From Firmicutes bacterium UBA5499 (GTDB taxonomy: Bacteria > Bacillota > DTU084), in the NCBI GenBank assembly GCA_002426275.1, contig DIPB01000164.1, positions 16,203-21,510 on the forward strand: 5,308 nt of DNA, read 5' to 3'. Shown in pieces: positions 1 to 5,244 of this stretch (position 1 is the first letter of the stretch; each line of letters begins with the position of its first letter). A program made the position numbers and the translations under genes. Below the pieces are notes generated by a model, which saw only the letters and a list, made by a program, of their open reading frames with translations, was not told the DNA's origin and did not search any database.

Positions 1-179
1 CCGCCCAGCAGCGCCTTGTGGTGGTGCTTCATGATTTATTGGGCTTTTCATATCAAGAGATAGCGCAAATTGCAAATATTTCTTTGGGGACAGTGAAATC
101 GCGCCTATATTATGGGCGGGAAGCTTTGCGAAAAATATTGAGTTCTCCAGCAGCGGAAGGTGAAGCCAATGATCGATAA
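1..179 (+). CDS. ECF-type sigma-70 factor, C-terminal region 4 (5' end outside window)
   Basis: The reading frame is open from base 3 to the TAA at 177-179 and gives 58 residues, the end of a longer protein. It starts AQQRLVVVLHDLLGFSYQEI and continues with a helix-turn-helix (YQEIAQIANISLGTVKSRL) followed by a basic helix ending REALRKIL. This is the pattern of sigma region 4, which binds the -35 promoter element: the SYQEIA turn and the GTVKSRL recognition helix are typical of extracytoplasmic-function sigma factors. The next gene, overlapping the end of this one, encodes a membrane zinc-type anti-sigma factor, which strongly supports an ECF sigma role. Regions 1-3 and the promoter lie left of the window, so the ECF subgroup cannot be set. 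A truncated gene is not implied; the window simply begins inside it. Confidence 0.9.
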   Translation, partial: AQQRLVVVLHDLLGFSYQEIAQIANISLGTVKSRLYYGREALRKILSSPAAEGEANDR

Positions 180-573
180 ATGTCCAAATGAAATGCTGCT
201 TTCGGCATATTTAGACGGTGAGCTTTCAGAGCGCAGGTGGCTTGCCGTGGCATTGCATCTAGAAAAATGTGAAGCATGTAAAGAGAAATTGTCGCAGTTA
301 GAGCGGACCAAAGCTCTGGTTGCGCAATTACCCCTCCAGCCTGCGCCCAATATTTCTTTCAGCAAGCAGCTTTCTCCGCCCAGGTCAGGCGGCGGAAAGT
401 GGCTCCTGGCCTCCTGTTTGACTGCCGCGGCTGTATTCCTTTTGGCGTTCAGCCTGCAGTTTCACAAACCCAAAGTTGACGAGGCTACAGGGGGATACCT
501 GCAAATTCACCGCCAATACGAACAACAGCTAGCCAAAAATATTGAACAGCTTGAGGAGGTTGAGCAGCCATGA
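169..573 (+). CDS. Zinc-binding anti-sigma factor (zf-HC2 type), single-pass membrane protein
   Basis: A 134-residue protein that should bind and hold the upstream sigma factor at the inner face of the membrane. Residues 1-40 carry the anti-sigma zinc signature: Cys5, the LSAYLDGELS segment (11-20), then His30-x3-Cys34-x2-Cys37. About residues 78-98 form one hydrophobic membrane span (from WLLASCLT), leaving a short outer tail of about 36 residues rich in Gln and Glu that may form a helix. I chose the ATG at 169 because GGAAGGTG at 155-162 lies at a normal distance; a GTG at 160 in the same frame would add three residues. The ATG start overlaps the sigma gene by 11 bases, which suggests coupled translation and matched amounts of the two proteins. 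The stop TGA overlaps the next ATG (ATGA). The family call rests on the motif and gene order; the partner is inferred. Confidence 0.9.
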   Translation: MIDKCPNEMLLSAYLDGELSERRWLAVALHLEKCEACKEKLSQLERTKALVAQLPLQPAPNISFSKQLSPPRSGGGKWLLASCLTAAAVFLLAFSLQFHKPKVDEATGGYLQIHRQYEQQLAKNIEQLEEVEQP

Positions 574-992
574 GAAATTTCTTTCTTTGCGCGTTGCTGC
601 TCACGCTCTTAACTCAACCCGGTTTCGTACTGGAAAACTCGCTCTTTCAGGCTGCACAGTCGGGAAGGGATGAACTGGTCAGCAGCAAACGACCAGTTGA
701 CGGACCTTGGCCGGAATATCTTCCTCCCGGATATAAATTTCAAGGTTTCAGCTATTTGAAGACTAAGAAATCCAAGATCACCTACCTGAGATTTGCCAAT
801 GGAGAAAAGCTCCTTTCGCTTTTCATCGACCCAAACGATGAGAGTGGACATAATAGACGGCACGATCATCCGGATGAAAAGAAGAAAGGCGACTATACTA
901 TATTCGAATGGAAAAAAGGAGGCGACAAGTACACTTTAATTGGTCGAGAATCTTTGAGCGTGCTCAAAAAAATCGCGAAATCAGTCAAATAA
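570..992 (+). CDS. Exported RseB/MucB C-terminal-like (DUF4367-like) sigma-regulon accessory protein
   Basis: A 140-residue protein with a hydrophobic N-terminus (residues 1-20, FFLCALLLTLLT), so it is probably exported or membrane-anchored. The rest resembles the C-terminal domain of RseB/MucB and DUF4367 proteins: a PEYLPPGY entry motif (48-55), a strand pair ending NGEKLLSLFIDP (77-88), and FEWKKGGDKYTLIG (112-125) followed by a terminal helix SLSVLKKIAKSV. In RseB this domain contacts the anti-sigma factor and guards it from proteolysis. The large N-terminal RseB lipid-binding domain is absent, so this is a short version. It starts inside the anti-sigma stop codon (ATGA), with GAGGAGGT at 553-560 as ribosome binding site. 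The fold assignment comes from motif resemblance only; the His/Asp/Lys-rich loop at about 94-107 is unusual. Direct contact with the anti-sigma tail is an inference. Confidence 0.65.
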   Translation: MRNFFLCALLLTLLTQPGFVLENSLFQAAQSGRDELVSSKRPVDGPWPEYLPPGYKFQGFSYLKTKKSKITYLRFANGEKLLSLFIDPNDESGHNRRHDHPDEKKKGDYTIFEWKKGGDKYTLIGRESLSVLKKIAKSVK

Positions 993-1005
993 AAGGAGGA
1001 GCATC

Positions 1006-1641
1006 ATGAAAAGAAAGATCTTGTTTTTCGCCTTTCTGCTAGTCGCGGCCATTGCAGGCACAAGTTCAGCGGCCTTCTCTTTGGAAATCAGAGGCGATCG
1101 GAAAACGGCTCCCAACGCCCTGTTTGCAGGAGTTGTTGCCAATTTCTTCGGCGTGGACAGCAAGGTTGTGTTGGATTTAGAGCGGGATTTAACACCTATT
1201 CAGGTAATAGGTTCCCTATATTCTGCAGGCGATGACGACGCGTACCTCCCGGATAGGGCCAGGGATTTTAAAAGGGGACATGGGTGGGACAGGTTCGATC
1301 GCGGCAGGAAAAACCACTGGTACCCGAAGCGGGGGAGAATCCCTACCACGTCTTCCCAAGAGCGGCGGATCTTCATTCGCTTTTTGCACGATTGTTACAG
1401 AGTTCCCGAGCGAGATGTGACAATTTGGTTGGGTTACGGCATGTCCTATGACGAGATCATCGTCTGCGTGAATTTCGCTCAGCGAGCGAAGTTGACGCCC
1501 CAGCGGGTAGTGGAGTTGAGGCGGGGCGGCCGCGATTGGTCCTGGCTTTGCCGGACCTGGAAAGTGTCGGAAAAAGATTTGGGATCCCTTCCCAGATTCC
1601 ACAAGTATCATTATGGGAGAAAAATCAGAATCAGAAGATAA
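1006..1641 (+). CDS. Unrecognised exported basic protein, 211 aa, with repeat-like segments
   Basis: I do not recognise this family. The protein begins with a clear Sec signal peptide (MKRK, hydrophobic core 5-18, likely cleavage after SSA at about 20-22). The mature part has a segment at 36-74 (NALFAGVVANFFGVDSKVVL and on, ending in LTPIQVIGSLYSAG) and a related-looking segment at 123-172 (YRVPERDVTIWLGYGMSYDE, then LTPQRVVELRRGG). Both show an aromatic-x-Val-x3-4-Val-x3-Leu pattern followed by LTPxxVI/V, which suggests a duplicated helical unit. Between them, residues 83-113 are very rich in Arg, Lys, Asp, Gly and Trp. The end is strongly basic (KIRIRR). Three Cys (130, 154, 182) are in the second half. 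It starts 13 bases after the previous stop with a strong AAAGGAGGA site (992-1000), and ends one base before the terminator, so it is the last gene of the sigma operon and perhaps its effector. Confidence 0.8.
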   Translation: MKRKILFFAFLLVAAIAGTSSAAFSLEIRGDRKTAPNALFAGVVANFFGVDSKVVLDLERDLTPIQVIGSLYSAGDDDAYLPDRARDFKRGHGWDRFDRGRKNHWYPKRGRIPTTSSQERRIFIRFLHDCYRVPERDVTIWLGYGMSYDEIIVCVNFAQRAKLTPQRVVELRRGGRDWSWLCRTWKVSEKDLGSLPRFHKYHYGRKIRIRR

Positions 1642-1669
1642 AAAAAGGCCGGGCGAACCCGGCCTTTTT
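1642..1669. terminator. Bidirectional intrinsic terminator between convergent operons
   Basis: A perfect stem GGCCGGG (1647-1653), loop CGAA, CCCGGCC (1658-1664) is flanked by five or more A on the left and TTTTT (1665-1669) on the right. Read either way it is a GC-rich hairpin followed by a T run. It begins just after the TAA of the exported-protein gene (1639-1641) and lies three bases past the stop of the UPF0210 gene on the other strand (1673), so it should end both operons. Confidence 0.95.
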
Positions 1670-1672
1670 CAA

Positions 1673-3037
1673 TCAGTTTGTCAATGCCCGCATGGGAGCT
1701 GGGATTCTACCGCCGCGCGCGATGAAAGCGTCGGCGTTTTTTTCATTTACGCTCATCACCGGGGCGTCGCCAAGCAGCCCACCGAAACGGATCATTTCCC
1801 CCGGCCGTTTCCCGATGGCCGGGATCACGCGCACAGCTGTGGTTTTATTGTTAATGATGCCGATGGCCATCTCATCGGCAATGATGGCTGAGATGGTTTG
1901 AGGGGAAGTATCGCCTGGAATGGCGATCATGTCCAGCCCCACCGAGCAGACCGCGGTCATGGCCTCAAGCTTGGATAAGGTGAGGACTCCTGCCTGAGCC
2001 GCTTTGATCATGCCTGCGTCTTCGCTCACAGGAATAAAGGCGCCGCTTAGGCCGCCAACGTAAGAAGAGGCCATAGTGCCGCCTTTTTTCACCGCATCGT
2101 TCAGGAGCGCCAGGGCGGCTGTGGTCCCGTGCGTGCCACAGCATTCCAGACCCATGGCTTCCAGAATTTGCGCCACGCTGTCTCCCTCGGCAGGCGTGGG
2201 AGCTAAAGAGAGATCTACGATCCCAAAGGGTATTTCCATCCTTCGGGATACTTCCCTGCCCACAAGCTCTCCCACTCTGGTTATTTTGAAAGCTGCCCGT
2301 TTGATTGCCTCGGCAATGCCGCCTAAATCCAATTCCGGATGCGCTTCCACAACGGCCCGGATCACTCCTGGGCCGCTGACCCCGACATTGATCACCATTT
2401 CCGGTTCGCCAGCGCCCAAGAAGGCGCCGGCCATAAACGGATTGTCCGTGGGAGCGTTGGCGAAAACTACCAACTTGGCGCAAGCCTTCCCAGTTGACGA
2501 TTCCGCCGCCCGTTTGATCACTTTCCCCATTTCAGAGACTGCGTTCATGTTGATCCCGGCCTTGGTGGACGCAAGGCAGATTGCGCTGCAGACCCTTTCG
2601 GTAGAACTCAAAGCTTCCGGAATTGCCTCCATTAGGGCCACATCCGCCTGAGAAGCTCCTTTTTCCATCAGCGCGCCAAAGCCGCCGATGAAATCGATCT
2701 GGCTTTCTGTGGCCGCTTGATCCAAAATCTGCGCCAAGAAAGGAAAAAAATCGGAGTGCCCCGCCGCCAGGGCCGGGGCGCAGATATCTGCGATTGGGTT
2801 TATAGCGATACGCCTGTTAATGATGGGGATTCCCAATTCTCGCTCCAACTGATCTGTGACTTGGACCAGGCGTCTGCCCTGTCCGGCCACCTTATTTTTA
2901 ATTTTCCTGGCCATCTGCTGTGGCTGTGGATCCGTGCAATCCCTCAGATCCAGGCCTAAGGTGACGGTGCGGATATCCAAAAGGTTTCTTTCGATCATGT
3001 TCAAAGTTTCAATTATTTCTTCGTGATGATATAGCAT
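1673..3037 (-). CDS. UPF0210 / PFL-like family protein (DUF711)
   Basis: A 454-residue protein, full length for the UPF0210 family (about 450). Motifs typical of the family are visible: [19 protein letters not shown] near 16-34, [12 protein letters not shown] (156-167), [14 protein letters not shown] (193-206), a central [17 protein letters not shown] (300-316), and [19 protein letters not shown] (375-393) followed by [11 protein letters not shown]. From general knowledge, family structures resemble the pyruvate formate-lyase barrel, but the glycyl-radical loop is not evident here and no reaction is firmly established, so I give none. No signal peptide or membrane span is seen, so it is presumably cytoplasmic. 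The ATG at 3035-3037 is set by TAGGAGG (3044-3050) six bases upstream. It is the second gene of an operon with the ACT-domain gene, a pairing that is widely conserved in Bacillota and suggests the small protein senses a ligand for this one. Confidence 0.95.
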   Translation of the reverse strand: MLYHHEEIIETLNMIERNLLDIRTVTLGLDLRDCTDPQPQQMARKIKNKVAGQGRRLVQVTDQLERELGIPIINRRIAINPIADICAPALAAGHSDFFPFLAQILDQAATESQIDFIGGFGALMEKGASQADVALMEAIPEALSSTERVCSAICLASTKAGINMNAVSEMGKVIKRAAESSTGKACAKLVVFANAPTDNPFMAGAFLGAGEPEMVINVGVSGPGVIRAVVEAHPELDLGGIAEAIKRAAFKITRVGELVGREVSRRMEIPFGIVDLSLAPTPAEGDSVAQILEAMGLECCGTHGTTAALALLNDAVKKGGTMASSYVGGLSGAFIPVSEDAGMIKAAQAGVLTLSKLEAMTAVCSVGLDMIAIPGDTSPQTISAIIADEMAIGIINNKTTAVRVIPAIGKRPGEMIRFGGLLGDAPVMSVNEKNADAFIARGGRIPAPMRALTN

Positions 3038-3043
3038 AGTATT

Positions 3044-3050
3044 CCTCCTA
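3044..3050 (-). promoter_or_regulatory. Ribosome binding site of UPF0210 gene containing the ACT gene stop codon
   Basis: On the minus strand the sequence TAGGAGG contains the TAG stop of the ACT-domain gene (3050-3048) and is itself the Shine-Dalgarno for the next ATG, six bases on. A ribosome finishing the first gene sits on the binding site of the second, so the two are probably translationally coupled. Confidence 0.85.
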
Positions 3051-3320
3051 TACCCTGTGCATGGCGCGGAAAATATCCTCTCGTTGCACTATGATCTTGA
3101 CAGACAGCTCCTTTTCAAGTTCAGCCAGGGCATCCTGCAGAGCGGAAAAATTTTCTGGGGTCTGGAGGCTGATTTGCATGATCATGGTAAAAAGGCCGCC
3201 GCTCATCACTCTCTGGCTGAGATCGATGATATTGCCCTGGTGGGAAGCAACGACATTGCTGACTTTGGCGACGATCCCGATCCGATCTTGTCCGACCACT
3301 GTAAGTACAAGGCTAACCAC
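3048..3320 (-). CDS. ACT domain-containing protein, UPF0237 family
   Basis: A 90-residue protein made of a single ACT domain, a small ligand-binding fold that usually senses amino acids or related metabolites. The start [20 protein letters not shown] (residues 4-23) is the ACT first strand plus the GxDRxGI turn that contacts ligand. [10 protein letters not shown] (29-38) and [10 protein letters not shown] (41-50) are the next conserved pieces, and the end [10 protein letters not shown] matches the closing IFxAMHR motif of UPF0237. Length is normal for the family. The start is a GTG (3320-3318) with AAGGAGGGAG about ten bases upstream. Its stop codon lies inside the ribosome binding site of the UPF0210 gene, ten bases before that gene's start. 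The ligand is unknown; a regulatory role toward UPF0210 is an inference from the conserved pairing. Confidence 0.93.
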   Translation of the reverse strand: MVSLVLTVVGQDRIGIVAKVSNVVASHQGNIIDLSQRVMSGGLFTMIMQISLQTPENFSALQDALAELEKELSVKIIVQREDIFRAMHRV

Positions 3321-3381
3321 CGGATTACTCCCTCCTTTTTTGTCTCATCTCCCGTGGAACTTGAGCATAGCGGTTCTTCTC

Positions 3382-3409
3382 TTAATATGGTAACGTCACT
3401 GGCGTTGAA
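3382..3409 (-). promoter_or_regulatory. Possible promoter of the ACT-UPF0210 operon
   Basis: On the minus strand, TTCAAC (3409-3404) and TATTAA (3387-3382) are separated by 16 bases, a fair match to the -35 and -10 boxes (3 and 4 of 6). The predicted start is near 3375, giving a leader of about 55 bases before the GTG. An overlapping alternative pairs TTGTTC with CATATT at 17 bases. It lies back to back with the RNA promoter to its right. Confidence 0.3.
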
Positions 3410-3417
3410 CAATAATT

Positions 3418-3446
3418 TTGAGGCAGAACCACAATGCCATTATATC
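3418..3446 (+). promoter_or_regulatory. Probable sigma-A-type promoter for the large structured RNA
   Basis: TTGAGG (3418-3423) and TATATC (3441-3446) are spaced by exactly 17 bases; each matches the consensus box in its first four positions. Transcription would begin near 3453, just upstream of a perfect hairpin at 3467-3484 and of the dense block of RNA structure. No good ribosome binding site or coding frame follows. Confidence 0.5.
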
Positions 3447-3452
3447 AAAATC

Positions 3453-4184
3453 AAAGCGCAAATGCACCAAAATCTTCATTTTGGAGCCATCTCACAGCGG
3501 CGACAAGCGGTTTAGACATGGGTAAAGATCCATCCCGGGGTTTGTGAAGGCTCTGCTATGTACCTGGCGGGAGTCCTTACGACGGATAAAGGACCTGGCC
3601 GTCATTGCTGGCATTGCCGTCAGTTAAGCAAAGACGTATTCGCAGCTATGGCTTTGCTTCAATCTGTGACACAAGGCACGGAAAAGATCGGTGCTTTGCG
3701 CTTGATGAGAAACCGAAAGGCGCCAGAACGTACTTTATGTTGTTGATATTAGCCGGCGGTTCCACATGGCAGTCCTTATATATCCTCTCGGGTTGACGAT
3801 TTAGCCGGTGCCCATAGGGGAAGGAACCGGAGCTTTGGGAAGGATTAAACGCAAAGAGGACAGTTAATAATAAGCGGGACGGCAGGTAAAGAGGCGCTGG
3901 TGAGGTCAACCGCAAACTGTTATGGTGAACGTAGTTCCCTGAGGAATAAATTACTATTTGCTTTAGCTGCGAGGGAAAAGTCGAAGCGTTTGAGTTAAAT
4001 TGCCGAAAGCAGGCCAGGGGAGCTTCTTCACTAGAGAGAATCAATTGCGCCTCACCAGTCTTCCGGTTCATAGCTTGCTTTGCGCCTTCACCATCAAGCG
4101 CGAGGCTCTGGAACCAGAGGCACTATGAAAGAGCAGGACCAAGAAGCGTCATGACAACCGCAATCACAATGATTGTGAGTTTTT
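3453..4184 (+). ncRNA. Large structured noncoding RNA candidate (possibly OLE RNA)
   Basis: No convincing coding frame occurs here, but nested and long-range complementarity is dense. Helices seen: CCAAAAT/ATTTTGG with a four-base loop (3467-3484); GGAGCC with GGCTCT (3483-3488/3549-3554); GTCCTT/AAGGAC (3573-3578/3589-3594); AAGCAAAG/CTTTGCTT (3626-3633/3652-3659); CCGGT/ACCGG (3805-3809/3826-3830); ACAGTT with AACTGT enclosing GCGG with CCGC (about 3860-3920); TTCCCT/AGGGAA (3935-3940/3972-3977); CTGGTGAGG/CCTCACCAG (3897-3905/4050-4058), extended by two G-T wobbles that favour the + strand; AAGGCGC/GCGCCTT (3717-3723/4082-4088); CTCTG-GAAC-CAGAG (4106-4119). A promoter precedes and a terminator-like hairpin ends it. 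About 650-730 nt with ornate folding in a likely anaerobic Bacillota fits OLE RNA, a membrane-associated stress RNA, but I cannot confirm this from memory of its consensus, and its usual partner gene oapA is not in the window. A group II intron or an undescribed class remains possible. Both ends are approximate. Confidence 0.65.
4161..4184 (+). terminator. Terminator-like hairpin at the 3' end of the structured RNA
   Basis: A near-perfect palindrome TCACAATGATTGTGA (4164-4178; seven-base arms around one G) can fold with CAATCA/TGATTG or TCACA/TGTGA pairing and is followed by TTTTT (4180-4184). The stem is AT-rich and therefore weak for an intrinsic terminator. The same palindrome could be a dimeric repressor operator for the toxin-antitoxin promoter, but it lies over 100 bases upstream of that start. 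Confidence 0.45.
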
Positions 4185-4226
4185 AAATTTGAATAGCACT
4201 TTTCGCACATTGCTTCAAAGTTGCCG

Positions 4227-4255
4227 TCAACAAACGCTACGTTTTGCTGTAAAAT
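4227..4255 (+). promoter_or_regulatory. Possible promoter of the toxin-antitoxin operon
   Basis: TCAACA (4227-4232) and TAAAAT (4250-4255) are 17 bases apart, matching four and five of six consensus bases. A second -10-like CATAAT lies at 4261-4266 without a good -35. The antitoxin ATG follows at 4288 behind GGAGGTG (4277-4283). Confidence 0.35.
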
Positions 4256-4287
4256 GATAGCATAATCAAGCAATATGGAGGTGCGTT

Positions 4288-4533
4288 ATGGCGCAAGTCA
4301 ACATTCGAATAGATGACAGGTTGAAAGACGAGGGAGAGAAGCTGTTCCGAGAGTTGGGTCTCTCGTTCTCCTCGGCGGTCAGCGTGTTCGTCAGCCAAGC
4401 CGTGCGCGAGAGGGCTATCCCGTTTCTGATTTCCGAAAAACGTGCCGTGAAAGACATTACGCTGGCGAGCGAAAAAGCCCTTGCCAAAGACTGGCTTTTA
4501 CCTAACGAGGACGCTGCATGGAAAGATTTGTAA
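4288..4533 (+). CDS. RelB/DinJ-like antitoxin of a type II toxin-antitoxin system
   Basis: An 81-residue protein. Residues 2-9 (AQVNIRID) form the N-terminal beta strand of a ribbon-helix-helix DNA-binding domain, followed by RLKDEGEKLFRELGLSFSSA and VSVFVSQAVRERAIPF, the two helices seen in RelB/DinJ antitoxins. Such domains dimerise and bind the operon's own promoter. The C-terminal part (LASEKALAKDWLLPNEDAAW, 59-78) is the likely toxin-wrapping tail; the acidic ending with an aromatic Trp resembles tails that occupy the MazF-type RNA cleft. GGAGGTG at 4277-4283 sets the ATG at 4288. The last 16 bases overlap the toxin gene, the usual arrangement that couples antitoxin and toxin synthesis. 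Autoregulation is expected from the family; the operator was not located with certainty. Confidence 0.9.
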   Translation: MAQVNIRIDDRLKDEGEKLFRELGLSFSSAVSVFVSQAVRERAIPFLISEKRAVKDITLASEKALAKDWLLPNEDAAWKDL

Positions 4534-4862
4534 AAGGAGACGTTGTCGTTGTATCATTTCCGTTCACTAATTTGAGTTCGTCGAAACGTCGCCCCGCACT
4601 CGTTTTGGCGAAGTCCGGCCCAAATGATTTGTTGCTCTCTCAGCTTACAAGTAAAAGCGTCGCTGATGAACGCGCCGTCGAGGTCGGCACTACTGATTTC
4701 AACACAGGCGGTCTGAATGTCTCAAGTAATGTCAGACCGAACAAGTTATTCACCGCCGAAGCGAGCATGATCGCATATAAAGTTGGAAGCTTGAAGCCGA
4801 AAAAGATGGCCGTTGTTGTCGCGGCAATAAACAAACTGCTCATAGACAGAGTAATCAGGTAA
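4518..4862 (+). CDS. MazF/PemK-like mRNA-cleaving toxin
   Basis: A 114-residue protein of the MazF/PemK/CcdB-like fold, normal length for the family, which cuts RNA at short sequences and halts growth when freed from its antitoxin. Key segments are visible: KGDVVVVSFPFTN (6-18), KRRPALVLA (23-31) with the conserved Arg and Pro of the active-site loop, LLLSQLTSK (38-46) with the conserved Thr-Ser, and SSNVRPNKLFT (69-79), the second conserved strand. The C-terminal helix (MAVVVAAINKLLIDR) is typical. All expected landmarks are present, so the toxin looks intact. It begins 16 bases inside the antitoxin gene, with no strong separate ribosome site, so its translation probably depends on the antitoxin. 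The cleavage sequence cannot be predicted from this. Confidence 0.93.
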   Translation: MERFVKGDVVVVSFPFTNLSSSKRRPALVLAKSGPNDLLLSQLTSKSVADERAVEVGTTDFNTGGLNVSSNVRPNKLFTAEASMIAYKVGSLKPKKMAVVVAAINKLLIDRVIR

Positions 4863-5244
4863 GAGGCCGCTCAGCATTTTTCTCGACCTTCCCAATTGGA
4901 GTTTCACATCAAGACTCCACAGATCCCGGACGTGAACTCATGCGGATCCTATCCTTCAATCACACAGAAAAAGCCCTGAAAAACGCTTTGATTCAATGTG
5001 CGCAAGCAGTAAAAAAGTTTCTCAACCTCAGCGTCGTTTGCAGGGTACGCTTGTTTACTTATATCCTTTTTAGTTAACGCTTAATTGTTTTCACGCTAAT
5101 TATGTAACGCAATCGCCTTTAACTCCTAACCTGGGTTAGAGCAAAAAACGTAAGTTGGAAAGTATAAACTACGGCAGGCAGGATTTTGTAGATCTTTTGG
5201 GGAATATAGTAGGGAAGAAATCGGAAACAAGAAGGTGAATAAAG
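4863..5244. other. Intergenic region between toxin gene and gatC
   Basis: No credible gene of either strand is visible in these 382 bases. There is a TGGAGT/ACTCCA hairpin (4897-4902/4914-4919) without a T run, so it is a poor terminator. AT-rich sequence from about 5045 to 5110 contains a loosely repeated AACGCT-TAATT/ACGCTAATT block, and a perfect inverted repeat lies at 5126-5139. No T-box signature was seen. A promoter for gatC must lie here or be supplied by the toxin operon, but I found no convincing pair of boxes. Confidence 0.5.
5126..5139. repeat. Short perfect inverted repeat upstream of gatC
   Basis: CTAACC (5126-5131), TG, GGTTAG (5134-5139): six-base arms that match perfectly around two bases. 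It lies about 105 bases before the gatC start. It could be a dimeric repressor site or a small leader hairpin with loop CTGG; nothing in the sequence decides between these. Confidence 0.5.

Noticed and set aside
1216..1611. Minus-strand frame opposite the exported protein
   Set aside because: It has no ribosome site, a Pro/Ala/Arg-rich translation and no domain, while the + strand frame has a signal peptide, a strong ribosome site and a terminator at its end.
3558..3746. Short + strand frames of about 62 codons (3558-3746 and 3605-3796)
   Set aside because: They overlap each other in different frames, lack ribosome sites, and sit within the helices of the RNA candidate.
3912..3995. A tmRNA-like tag reading frame (starting Ala-Asn and containing FALAA)
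   Set aside because: The frame does not stop after the ALAA-like residues, and neither the alanine-tRNA-like ends nor the usual 5' tmRNA sequence was found. The likeness is probably chance.
3646..4071. A 141-codon open frame on the minus strand
   Set aside because: It has no ribosome binding site, a Ser/Pro/Leu-rich composition with no recognisable domain, and lies exactly opposite the densely paired RNA region. It looks like an accidental frame.
3453..4184. Group II intron
   Set aside because: No domain V with its AGC triad and GAAA loop, no GUGYG 5' end and no reverse transcriptase were seen. Kept only as a lesser alternative.
4288..4487. Minus-strand frame opposite the antitoxin (4266-4487)
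   Set aside because: It is a shadow of the antitoxin gene, with no start context and no family features.
4863..5244. T-box leader upstream of gatC
   Set aside because: The conserved T-box sequence (AGGGTGGAACCGCG-like) and antiterminator structure are absent.
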